64,000 nt of DNA, taken from contig JFHB01000020.1 in assembly GCA_000729835.1 (NCBI GenBank), forward strand, positions 1 to 64,000. Reading direction: 5' to 3'. The notes beneath the pieces are model-generated. The model ran no database searches, was not told the origin of the DNA, and saw only the letters and a list, made by a program, of their open reading frames with translations. Each line of letters begins with the position of its first letter. Position 1 is the stretch's first letter. This stretch comes from Atkinsonella hypoxylon. Lineage: Eukaryota; Ascomycota; Sordariomycetes; Hypocreales; Clavicipitaceae. This document shows, in pieces, positions 1-10,623 of the stretch. A program made the position numbers and the translations under genes.

Positions 1-2050
1 CCTAGCAATTATTATGTAGTAGAAGCAGCAGCGGCCTAAATTAAGCTGTAGTGTATAGTATAGATTATGTAAAGGCAATAGATAACTGTAATAGTAGTAT
101 CTTTATATTAAGAGCGCTATAATAAACAGTAAGAGTAAGATCTTAAATCTTTCTAGTCCCTTATAGACCCTTTAACTATATTAGCAGGCTATAGTTGCTA
201 GAAGGGGCTTATAGGCTACTTTATAATTTCTACAAAAAGATTTACTATATAAAAACAAAAAAATTAACTTATAGCTATATAAATAAGATACTTATATATA
301 TAATTTAATAAATTCTACTAATAATAAGTAACTCTTATAAGCAACTCTATTTAATAATTATACTATTAAATAGCTCTAATTCTTAGCTTTTAAATAGTAT
401 ACTTCTTAAATTTTTACTATTACTAGTTATAGAGAAAATTGCAGTTAAAGTTAACTATAGGTTAGGCAACTTTGCCTTAGTTAAATCTAGATGTTTATAT
501 CTAGTAATAACAATATCTCTACTAAAAATTAACGTAACAAGACCTAATAAGGGTCACGTAATAGAGCAACTAGTAGGCATAAAAATAGGCTACACAGGGT
601 AGCTTATTTTTAACAAATACTAGAGGTCCTAAATCTAGCGCTCTACATTTATTAGCTTAAGGTTTTTATTGTTTAATCCCTTCTAGATTTTGCAAAATAA
701 TTAACAGTAAGCTAGGCCTAATGCTTATAGTTTAATTACTTAGTTAATAAGCTAATAAATATAATAGCTGTACTAAGGGGTTATAAGATAGTTATTCTAA
801 CTATTATTTGTGCTTACTAGAGCTAGCGTAAAAGGTTTTTTAGCTAACAGTAGTAATTTTAATAGAAAAGGTCTGCTAATATTTAAAGAGCAAATTCTAG
901 TAGCTTTTTAACCTACTAAGATATTTCTTTTTATAATTCTAGCTTTATAAGCCTTATAGTAACATTCTAGAAATAGAGACTTACTTATAGAGGTTGTTAT
1001 TAATAATAGTTAGAAGTTTATAATTAAAGCGCAATAGTTAGCCTTAATAGGCATAAAAACGCCTATATTAAGTAGTTATAGTATATATAATAAATATTCT
1101 AGTAGAAAAAGTAGATAAATATTATTTTTAAAGCACTTAAGTATAAAGTTATTATTAATATAACTATTATAACTATTAAGAATAAGAAGCTAGGCCTTTA
1201 ACGATTTAGTAGGTATTATTTTAGGGATAAAGACCTCTTTTAGCTAATATAGCCTAATTATATTTAATGTTTAGCTATTAGGTAATGCTGTAAAGTGCTA
1301 TATACTATATTTAGCTATATTATCTTTATTAAGGAACTACTGCTGCTATACACTTTATCCCTTAAATATAATAAAAGAGTAAATTGCTCTACTATTTGCA
1401 CTAATGCACTTAATAATTAAAGTTTAATAATATAATCTAAAGTGTTTTCTAATAATGCTCTTTATTTATAAGCTTTTAAGCACTAAGCTATTGCTCCTTT
1501 AGCTCTCTTAAATGCTTATTTTATTTATATTGTATTAGTTTATTATTTTAATTAACTTAATAATAGGTTAGTTTAGGAAAGTAAAGAAGCCCTTAATAGA
1601 ATTAGTAGAAGCTCTATTAATGCAGTAGGAATCTATTTACTTACCTCTCTTTATTAATACTTCTAGATGCCTATATAAAAAGCCCTAAACTTAGTTCTTT
1701 CTAAGAGGTTAAAAGTTGCTGCCTTTAGCTAGTAGGTATAACATAATGCTATAGAGCTGTAAATAAGTTATAGGCATATTTAATAATACCTAGGATAAAA
1801 TCTAGCTAATAAAGCTTTCTTCCTTATAAAAGAGTTGCTGTAATTGCTTAAATGCATTATTTTGCGTTTAGCGGCCTTTAAATTAGTTCTAAAGCGTTAT
1901 CTTTAGTATTAACTACTGCTTTACTGCTTAGGCAATTAGTAGGCCTTCTGTAATAGCAAGTATTACATCTTAAATGTTGTTTTCTGTGTAGTTAGGCATC
2001 GCGAAGCTAATAATAATAAAATTATAATAGTAGTAGTTAAATTGCACGAA
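1..2050. repeat. TA-rich RIP-degraded block
   Basis: About 2 kb of sequence dominated by TA dinucleotides and AT, with no open reading frame of useful length on either strand. It changes abruptly to ordinary composition near 2050. In filamentous ascomycetes this pattern is typical of repeated DNA hit by repeat-induced point mutation (C to T, mainly in CpA). The original element cannot be identified by eye: I see no terminal repeats, transposase or polymerase motif. It may be the edge of a larger AT-rich, possibly subtelomeric, block that continues outside the window. Confidence 0.75.
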
Positions 2051-2341
2051 AAAACGCGGTTTAAAGATAGCTGCTTCTAGTGTTGAAGGAGGTAAATTTA
2101 CGGTCCGAATGTAGGTGGGTTCCGTAGGTGGGTGCCCTACGTTACCCTCCTCAGCGTATCAGTACAAGGGTATGGTACTCTCTACCCCAGTAATGCTGAA
2201 AGGCATCCTTGCTGCTGAAGCGTGTAGTCCGCATCGTGTCAGGCAGTTATACGCTGTACTATCTTCGGATGGATGCAGCCCGATATGGTCGGAGACGACT
2301 TCGCTCAACCCAGCGAGCTCTTCGTGTATCACTGCCCTCCC

Positions 2342-3619
2342 TTAAACACCTCGGGCGTTCGCCGCTTGGATAAAGCCGTTCCGGTATCTTTGAGCCGTAT
2401 CCCTCAGATTTCTAAATGTGGTGGCCCCTTTTACGAAAGTCTCACGGTCTCTTATTAATAAATATAATTTCAGGGACGTTATGTGGTATTCAGGTCGCCC
2501 TTCCGCGTTGGCAGGGGCTGTGACGTGGTGAGCATACAGCTTCAGCTGGCCGTCGTAATAGATCGAGCTGTAGGTGTAGGCATTGCCATTATATGTTGGC
2601 TCGGTCTGGCGGTAGTTTTGCAAAGCTTGCATGGCGCGGGCCCCGTAGGCTCCATGGTAGCAAGCCTGCCGCTGGGCTACGGAAGCAATCGCGTCAGGCC
2701 CCTTGACTTCCAGGAAGAAGTTGGGCTCTACCGGGACGCTAAGGTGCTTAGGAGGGATACCCGTTGACCGTATGGCTTGATCGTTCCAGACTTCTTGACT
2801 AAGATCTCTGAGGCGAGCTCCATCAAAGAAGTCCAGCTGCGGCTTTACTGCATCCTGGTTTGCCATAGGCTCAAGCTCAGTGAATCGTACGTCTTGCTGG
2901 TTGTAAATGCTTAAGTCACCAGAAATTATAGAAATGACAGTTCTCGTACCGTCTTTCTCGAAAGTCGCTCGCGCATTCCTTCGCCTGAAATCTCTGAAAG
3001 CCGACAGAGGAAAATGAGACGGTGACAGTGATGCTCTTTCAACCGTCAGCTCTTGATGTATCCGAGCTAGGTTTTCAGGTTCAGGGGTATCGTTGTCAAG
3101 ACCGTGGTCTGCACGATATATGTTGTAATCGGTGAGATGTTGTTGAAACTCCATGCCGTAGGCAGAAGACTTCTTCGTCCTAGTGCCGACGCTTGTTGCA
3201 TTCGTTGACCTCGTCTGCCGACTTTGGGACGTTGAAGAGCAACTTGAGCTCATATCTTCCGCAAGGCTGTCGCGTTGGTATAGTAACCAGAGCAATCAGT
3301 AACAAACTATTAGAGGCAGATTGAAGCCATAATCCTCGAAGATAACGGAGGTCGGGGCCACCGTGTCTCGCGAACCGAACAAGTCGGGTTGGATACAACT
3401 CAGGCACTGGAAATCTCGGCCAAGGTTGGGTCTTGTTTCGACGGTCAAGCTCCCTCAGGGCACGTGGCGTAAGCCAGACTTTCGACAAGTTATCGCTGAA
3501 TTCTGGCGAGAAGTTGCTTTCTCTAGTAAGCTTGGAGTAAGCTTGGCCTTTTCAGAGGGAGGTTTGCTCTGTGAAGACTCGTTTGCATGCGGTCGCTTTC
3601 GATTCTGTGGCCTCGCCAT
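2342..3619 (-). pseudogene. Broken DUF7924-like / PD-(D/E)XK-like gene
   Basis: This is a decayed paralogue of the intact gene at 7495-9271. Shared blocks include ALRELDRRN (ALKELDRRN in the paralogue), LVRFARHGGPDL and FFLEVKGP. The ATG is at 3619. An exact 11-bp tandem duplication (AGTAAGCTTGG on plus, 3525-3535 and 3536-3546) shifts the frame; with one copy discounted, the reading runs on into the paralogous frame. The paralogue's 49-bp intron has a degenerate counterpart near 3275-3325 with neither GT donor nor AG acceptor at the matching places, so the two main reading segments (3180-3488 and 2342-3295) are out of phase. The C-terminus ends about 120 residues earlier than in the intact copy. 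The nuclease-like ExK core survives, but the upstream PD is replaced by PQLDFFDG. An unusual intron spanning the duplication cannot be fully excluded. Confidence 0.75.
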
Positions 3620-4174
3620 GAGCGGCCCATCGTTGTAGCTAGAGAGATTGAAGGATGTAATATTTTTAGGGGAGAGGCAGGTCGCAGTCAATGGTCAACA
3701 TGTGCTGTTAGTCGTGTTTGAGCCGGCAGAGCAAGATGCAGTCACAGATGCATGGGTTGGTGATGCAACGCGTAGTGACCGTCGCCATGTTCTCTCATCC
3801 AACCATTACGCGCCCGGCTGTGGGAGGTGGATATTGGTGAAGGTGGGGCTATGTGTTTCAGACCGATTGCAACATTCACTGCAGCACGGAGTACCTACTG
3901 GGAATACGCTTCCTTGCCGCCCGGAATCAACAGAAGCGACGCCAGTGACATCTCGCACGCCGATTTTCCAGCTGGCTGCAGTTTCCACAGATGTTGCCAT
4001 GAAATAACGGTGGGCACACGCGTCTGAATTACCAAGCCCTGCCAACTTTGCCCAACCTCACGCATTCTCACTTCCTCACTTCCCTGTCGACTTCAAGTGC
4101 CATGGCGGCACTCGTCACGGAATGATGAAGGTACGAATAACCTTGATCAATAAATACACTTAAACTAAGCTTAC

Positions 4175-5203
4175 ATGAGCGCTGTGCAGGATATTCTCGT
4201 TAACGAAAAATACCGCCTTGACTATAAGATTGGGGAGGGAGGCTTTGGTCTTGTCTACGCCGGTACTATTCTCCTCCCTACCGCGCCAGAGTTAACCCTG
4301 AGAAGAGTATATTAGGAACCGACATTGAGACAGCGCAGGCGGTTGCGATGAAACTCACACATGTGCGTGATGGTCCCGAGGCACTGGAATATGAAGCAGG
4401 CGCATATGCTATATTGTCTGGCGAAACTGGAATACCACGCGTCATGTGGTTCGGACAGGAATGTGATTATTATGTTTTGGTACACGAACTGCTAGGGCCA
4501 TCTCTAGAAGCTCTGTTTAACTATTGCGGCCGAAAATTTTCGCTTAAAACAGTCCTTCTTATAGCCGACCAAGCTATTCGTCGAGTCAAACAAATCCACA
4601 ACAAAGGTTTCCTCCACTGCGATATTAAACCAGACAATTTTCTTCTGGGAACAGGCAGGAACGGTAATATCCTTTATACAATTGACTTCGGCCTAGCAAG
4701 AGATTTTAATGCTACAGACGGGCTTGGAGCTCGGGACCACCGCCCGGTTGGAGGCACCACTCGATATGCCAGTCTCAATTACCATCATGGACTTCGTGAG
4801 TTTCGATATATAATAATCATTTTCGAGAAGCTAACAAATAACAGCACAATCTCGAGGCGATGACTTAGAGTCCCTGGGATATGTTCTTCTGTACTTTGCT
4901 TGTGGCTCGCTGCCGTGGCAAGGCTTAAAGGCATCGGATGATAAGGCTCGATCCGAACTGATCAAGGAAAAGAAAATAACAAGCATAGAAACTCTTTGCA
5001 AAGGACTACCAGATGAGTTTACTACTTACATAGCGTACACTCGATCACTTCGGCCTACCGAACAGCCCGATTACGTATACCTTCTGAGCCTTTTCAACAG
5101 ACTCTTCACGGCCCGAGGCTTCAAATACGACAACGTATTCGACTGGACGGAGAAGAGATTTCACGAACTGCAGGGTACAGCTGTTTTAGCTAAGAAGAAG
5201 TGA
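4175..5203 (+). CDS. Casein kinase 1-like protein kinase
   Basis: Three exons, 4175-4262, 4316-4795 and 4845-5203, give 308 residues; both introns close in phase, and the second has a CTAAC branch site. The kinase has the glycine loop GEGGFG (20-25), VAMK with the catalytic lysine (42), LLGPSLEALF typical of CK1, a catalytic loop HCDIKPDN (130-137), DFG (153-155) and the CK1 block SRGDDLESLGYVLLYF. The length matches a bare CK1 catalytic domain without the usual C-terminal regulatory tail. CK1 enzymes phosphorylate Ser/Thr on acidic or primed substrates. The HRD arginine is cysteine here (HCD), so this is a non-RD kinase. It lies 555 bp head-to-head from the broken nuclease-like gene, beside a RIP block. 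It is probably an accessory paralogue, not the housekeeping CK1. Confidence 0.88.
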
Positions 5204-5204
5204 C

Positions 5205-5904
5205 CTGCACAAGTGCTAGCGTTCGAACACCCCGCATTCGCGTTACAGCTCCGGGAAAACCCTGTGTAAACCCAGAGCCAAGGGGCATGTTTCAATGAAG
5301 ATAATAGCGCTGGCTGCATTAAAGCTTATTAGACTATGTTATAGTAGCGGAAGCAAGTTGATAAGGTATTGCTGAAATTAGTTGATGTGATTCGTTTTAG
5401 TCGTTGATTCGTTGCGCGTCAGATGTTGGTGGAAGATTTGCGCAACCAGCACGCAAGACGTTACTCTGTTGGATGTAGCTGCCGATATCCTTGCTTCTTC
5501 GCCTGCTGTGGCCAAAGCTCCATGTCGTCCAAAGCCTTAGCAACCGGCAATTAAGTGGTCGAACCAGCTCATCGTGTGATTTGTTGACGGATCTGCCGGC
5601 TTGGAATCGTTGAAAGCCCTGTCGTATGCGCTCTCCTTAAAATTACAGTACACATTGATGGAGTCGACATTTTGTGAAGTTTATGGGTCCATGCTGCACC
5701 TGCTGGAGCGATTTGTGGTGAAGATGACGCACTGGCCCATCGCCCGGACACAGCAACAGAAAACAAAGGTTCAAACTTGACTGCCAGACACAGACAATTA
5801 GCTGGAACAGAGTTAGAGCAATTATGCATTGGAAGGCGATTTTCCCACCAGATTCTCAGTACGCGAGATGTTGATGAGGTCTTTGGTATGTATGCTTCTA
5901 AAAG
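5205..5904. other. Intergenic, no gene seen
   Basis: About 700 bp between the kinase and the kinase relic. No reading frame with coding character, RNA gene or clear repeat was found. Confidence 0.5.
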
Positions 5905-6162
5905 TTGAGTGGAGCTGCAGATACTGCGCCCGAATTAGAAGATTACCTGGATACAGGACTCGAAATAAAGATAGAGCATGAGCTTGAAGTGTGCGAACGC
6001 ATTATGCAGTTTCCGCATCCTAACTTGGCTTTTTACCATGGCTGTCTTGTTGATCAAGCCAAACCACGGAGTGGAAAGCAGTCATGGCTGCTTTCTCTGA
6101 GGTTCGAAGCGACGTGGAAGATCTCAAGCGAACTGTCGCTCCCCATTCCCCGTCTCTTTTAA
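5905..6162 (+). pseudogene. Protein kinase N-lobe fragment
   Basis: An 85-codon frame without an ATG start contains EHELEVCERIMQ followed by PHPNLAFYHGCLVD. This resembles the alpha-C helix to beta-4 segment of fungal Ser/Thr kinases of the type reading ELxxCExLxxHPHPNIAxYxGC. No glycine loop, catalytic loop or DFG is found in the flanks, and the frame turns to non-kinase sequence before its stop. It is not derived from the neighbouring CK1-like gene, whose sequence in this segment is different. It is best read as the remnant of a second kinase gene in this accessory region. Confidence 0.5.
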
Positions 6163-6276
6163 CTGGAAAGGATAAGTGTTAGAAAAAGTTTCGACATAAC
6201 TAATACACTATCATCACGAAGGTGTATCAAACGGAATAGTGGATTCCACAGTGGTGGAGATCAAGACGGCGGGGGC

Positions 6277-6330
6277 GGGGAACCGGTGCAGTGTTTCAAG
6301 TGTCAGGAGATGGGCCAGGCTGTAAGTTAA
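6277..6330 (+). pseudogene. CCHC zinc-knuckle relic
   Basis: The frame contains QCFKCQEMGQ and then stops. This matches the first half of a CCHC zinc knuckle (CxxCxxxGH...C) of the kind found in Gag-like proteins of fungal non-LTR and LTR retroelements. The His and last Cys are not present. It is short, so chance resemblance is possible, but the position in a decayed region fits a transposon remnant. Confidence 0.35.
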
Positions 6331-7494
6331 GGTGAAGGGCTGTGAGCCACCTACCCCAGCAATGAGCCACCCCAATTGGCACGTGTTCCTATCAGTTGCT
6401 TAGCGGGCTCTGATTGGCTAAAATTGTGCAGAATTAGCGGTTAGGTCCATATTAATACTTAGCGCTGATTCACCCAGTAGAACACATTGTCTAGTAAGTT
6501 CCAGCCAATCAGCGTCTGTCAGCATAACGCAAGGACCCATCGCGCTATGCCCAATTGGGGTGATGGTACGATTGTAACGACCCCGATGGGTCTGTGCTCC
6601 CCACCCAAAAGTACTCTAGAGGTTTCTTTTCATGCTATACAGTAAACTAATTTGCCCGTACAACAGCTACAACAGTAAGGTATTAATTATTGCAGCCTCG
6701 TGTGTATTGCAGCTACATTGCGAACACAACAAATTTTGCATTTATTTTTCTATTATTACTATAACATCTATATTATTGCTAGAGGCCTTGTTTTCATGAT
6801 AATTTACGTGCTACAGTATTCTCTCTTTATTCACGTAAATTTATCTTATTTAACAAAAAGAAATCTCCAGAGTACTTTTAGATGCGGAGCACACTAAAAG
6901 TGACCTAACCGGATTCGATTAGGTCCAGTGGTGGCTTTGAAAGCTTCCCCCCGAAATTACCAAATTCCAGCGTTTCTGGCTAAACATCGGGCTTGGTGCG
7001 CTGGTTACGACGAGATTACCCCTCATCAATGGCCTTGACTTATAACACCACGTTGCCTAAGGCATCTATATAGTAAGGGGTCTATCTACAACCTCCCTTC
7101 CATACCTAGGTACCTAGGTAGTTAGATAGTTATCATGAAATTTGAAACAGTTATATCCCCGCTACTAGTGCACTATTGAGATCGGTCGCAGGACCAACAC
7201 ACCCTTGGTGATATCTACAACGTCAACAGGAAGGAAGATTGAGCTATTTTTTGGCCTGCTCAGACCGGCCCGACTAATTGTGTTGGATTTCAGCGAATGC
7301 GTGTTTTGCACAGGCTGTGGGCTGCCCGACGACAACGCGGGACGTGTTTCACTAAGCGCCGCGCGATGTCCGCCAATCAATAGACCGAACCAGCGATGTC
7401 ATCAGTCCAACACCTGGGTTGACTTCATCAATCCAACACCTGGGTTGACCCCCAAATGACCGACCTTGACCGACCTTTCAACAAGGGCATAAAA
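6331..7494. other. Intergenic, no gene seen
   Basis: No coding signal. It holds a palindromic tandem TACCTAGGTACCTAGGTAG at 7103-7121, a word that recurs in related forms elsewhere in the window, and a short direct repeat of about 25 bp (CAACACCTGGGTTGAC-type) at about 7407-7450 just upstream of the next gene. Confidence 0.5.
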
Positions 7495-9271
7495 ATGAGT
7501 GTTCCCGCATCTTCAAGTTCACGCGGCAAGCGCTCAATGATGCCAACGCTACGAAGCCAGCAGCGCCGAGAGAATACTTCAAAAGGACAGAAACGTCGCT
7601 TCTCTTCATCTTCCTACGAAATCACAGAACCCTTCCAGGACGTCCACCCCCTAAAGAAGCAGAAACGCGACCATTCGGATTTCCCACCCCCGAAATTCTG
7701 GGACGGCTTGTCGAAGATTCCTCTTACTCGCAACGCATTAAAAGAACTAGATCGGCGAAATCTGCTAAAGAGTTATCCTCTAAGTCGCGTACAAACACAA
7801 GCCACGTCTTACCAGGCGTTAACCCTAGTGCGTTTTGCAAGGCACGGCGGACCTGATCTTTCCGATATAAGAGGCGTATGTACAACTTCGTGATAGATAC
7901 CAGTTGATACTAACAATTCCCTAGTATCAAATTCCGACAGGGTCGTGCATCATGAGCTCTAGCCAGTTGAGCCTCGGCCGCCGCAAGAGAGGTTCCCAAT
8001 TACCGGTGAACAGGGCTACTCAGTCGCTTATCAAGAACGATGCAACTCCTAAACCCACGAGTACAAGGAACACTGGCCCATACGATGCCGCATTTCAGCA
8101 AAATCTCATTGATCACAATATATTTCCAGAGGATTATGACTATCCTGATGGCACATTGCCACCAGAACCTGGGAACATGGACGATATATTGCAGGCGATG
8201 GCTCAGCCTAGACCGTCTTTATCACCGTCTCGATTTTCTAATGATGATTTCAGGAAGTTTAGAAAAGCAGACACTATTGCTTTTAGAGAGCATCAAGTTA
8301 CAAGAAACGTAATACCGCTTATCGAAGGAACAGTCCCAGATGGCAAGGGTGTCGCCGGCGACATCCTATTTACAAACCTTGACGACTTAACCGATGGCAC
8401 TATTGTCTCCGGGAAACCTGATCTTTATTATGGTGCGCGACCTGAACAGCTCAATGTTAATGTCCGCCGAGAGCAAAGCTGTCAGATCATCCCTTCATCT
8501 CAGACCGACGTTCCAATCCTGCCAAATTTTTTCCTGGAGGTTAAAGGCCCTGCTGGAACTCCGTGCGTTGCGTCCCGACAGTTGTGTTATAACGGCGCTT
8601 TAGGAGCAAGAGGTATGCATAGTTTGCAGTCGTATGGCCAGTCGGAGCCGGAATATGATAATAAGGCGTATACAATCTCATCATCATATCAGGGAGGAAC
8701 CCTGAAGATGTACACCAGCCATCCAATACCGCCACGTACACCAGAAGGACGGCCTGGTTTTGTAACATCATTTATCAAATCTTGGAGCCTCACAGGCGAT
8801 GCGGATACATTCCGGCAAGGTGCTGCTGCATTTCGCAACGCCAGAGACTGGGCGAAACAACAAAGAGATGTAGCCATACAGCAAGCAAACGAGAAGGCAG
8901 CGGAAGGGCGACTCGCACCGTTCACAGCAGGTGGATTGACGCTTAATTTGGAAAATGAAACATCTGGCGATAACACTATCGCCACCAGCCAGGAAACAAT
9001 GTTAAAGCCCCAGTCACTCTCACACAAGTCGCACTCATATGGCTCAGACACATCCGCTGATGAACTATCCTTGGATCTGGGTGACTTGCCAGTGGCTAAA
9101 AGGCATAAATCGCGGCCACAGTCATCACGGAAGAAGCTGTCAACAGATGGCTGGGCTGCTGAAACCTCACATAGCAGCATTCGAAGGGAGAGGGCAGGCA
9201 GGCCCATATCGAGTATCCCTAATTGGCGCTGTACCGGAAAATCCTCGAACGCTGTATCTAAACCGATTTAG
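7495..9271 (+). CDS. DUF7924-like protein, PD-(D/E)XK-like fold
   Basis: Two exons, 7495-7875 and 7925-9271 (49-bp GTATGT...CTAG intron with ACTAAC branch, phase 0), give 575 residues; an in-frame ATG at 7456 would add 13. The N-terminal 90 residues are basic and low-complexity. Conserved blocks are ALKELDRRN, LVRFARHGGPDL, KPDLYYGA (PD at 292-293), PNFFLEVKGP (E332, K334) and RQLCYNGALGARGM. A PD followed about 40 residues later by ExK on a hydrophobic strand is the hallmark of PD-(D/E)XK nucleases, so a nuclease-like fold is plausible but unproven. The region resembles the fungal-specific DUF7924 family as I recall it. The C-terminal 130 residues are Ser-rich, with basic runs compatible with nuclear localisation. 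A broken paralogue lies at 2342-3619. Confidence 0.8.
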
Positions 9272-10125
9272 CTAGCTAGATAGATTGATTCCCATACCTT
9301 GTAGTGTAAAACACACGCAAAGTCATAGGAGCTGCCCTGCCTGACCTAGACCCTCTAGTTAGCTGGGTGGCCTTTTGAACGCACCTGGATTCCGGCCTAA
9401 TAGTGCTGCGCAGGCGCAAACTATTTAAGAAAGGCGCCATTTATCGGCGTAGAGATCGACGGCGCTGACGCTGGAAAGTCGAAAGAAAAATGTGAGCCTA
9501 TACTTTGTAGAAGGGGGGGGAAAGGTCTGGAGGCAAGAAACAACCTTGCGTGGGGACGCGACTCGTGTAGCGTACCCTACACCCCTGGCTCTACACGCCA
9601 TTTGCCTTCGCGGGACGTCCCTGGCGAGCTGTGCCCCTCACCACAATTCTCATTAATTATCTAAGCTATCAAGGTGCTACAACCACAGGCTTACTAAGGG
9701 TCTTTTTAGGCGATGTAGGCAGGCTTGTTGCAGTTTATCTTAGTAATAATTTTTAACATCGTGGTTAACAAGTTTAATTAATGCCTCCGGCAGCACTGGA
9801 CTCCGTCTATACATGCCGGGTAGCATGAGGACAACAAGTGTTGCGGCATAGATCTGCAAGCTCAGCTCGGGACTGCACTTTCTCTGTTCTAGTCAAAGAC
9901 CACATGCCGCTGCGTAATTTCATCGTGTCATCACATCGATCCGTTATCGGATGCACGTGCCCTTTCTTTCAATCGACCCCGCGAGAGCCAAAGTCCACAA
10001 TACAAATTCACGCCAGCTCTCGATTTTCCAAGACATGTTTGCAAAATCCTTATCGCCCGCGCGGAACACCCCTTTTGCCGCAACGGTGACACTCCCGCGG
10101 TCCTTGGCGTAACCTAGTTTCTGCC
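9272..10125. other. Intergenic, no gene seen
   Basis: Between the DUF7924-like gene and the EthD-like gene. It includes a G-run near 9512 and short homopolymers. A small frame at 9838-10089 has no recognisable features and no good start. Confidence 0.5.
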
Positions 10126-10623
10126 ATGGCGTCCATCACGATCCTCTATCCTTCGGGCCACGACTTCGATCTCAAGTATTACTTGGACACGCATGTGCCC
10201 TTGCTTGAAAAGTATGTCATAGTTTCTACTGTGTAGCACGAGGGAACCCCCCCCCACTTTTCCTCTCTTTAACCACGTCCGGGACGCGATGAATGATCCA
10301 TTGGCTACACCATTTCTAGGAGCTGTGCTCTTTCTGTTTTCGGTGAATAGTGACTGACCTTGTTTTTTTTTTTCTTCTTGTTCTTTCCATCATGGTGCAG
10401 GTCTTGGAAGCCAGACGGTCTTCGCAGCTGGGAGATTACGCAGTTTGAGCCGGGGGCGGCGTACCAGATTCAGGCTGTTCTTAAGTTTGACGACTTTTCT
10501 GCGTGGGAAGCCGCGTCGACGGGGCCGAATGCGGCTGCTGTGTTTAGTGATCTCCCTAAGTTTACGACGGCGCAGCCTATAATGTTGAAGGGTTTGCAGA
10601 AGGGCTTCGCCAAGTTAGACTAA
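10126..10623 (+). CDS. EthD-domain (dimeric alpha/beta barrel) protein
   Basis: Two exons, 10126-10211 and 10401-10623, give 102 residues; the 189-bp intron is long for this window and closes in phase. The protein begins MASITILYPSGHDFDLKYYL and continues DTHVPLLEKSWKPDGL, the EthD signature (strand, then a helix with Y..xHxPL), and ends with the second half strand and helix (VFSDLPKFTTAQPIML). EthD-like ABM proteins are small dimeric barrels. Fungal members are usually of unknown role, sometimes helper enzymes in oxidation or cyclisation of aromatic compounds. No biosynthetic gene adjoins it, so no pathway is assigned. The first ATG in frame lies in a normal context (TGCCATGG). Confidence 0.88.

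Noticed and set aside
1..2050. Any transposon family name for the left block
   Set aside because: Too strongly mutated to see terminal repeats or enzyme motifs by eye.
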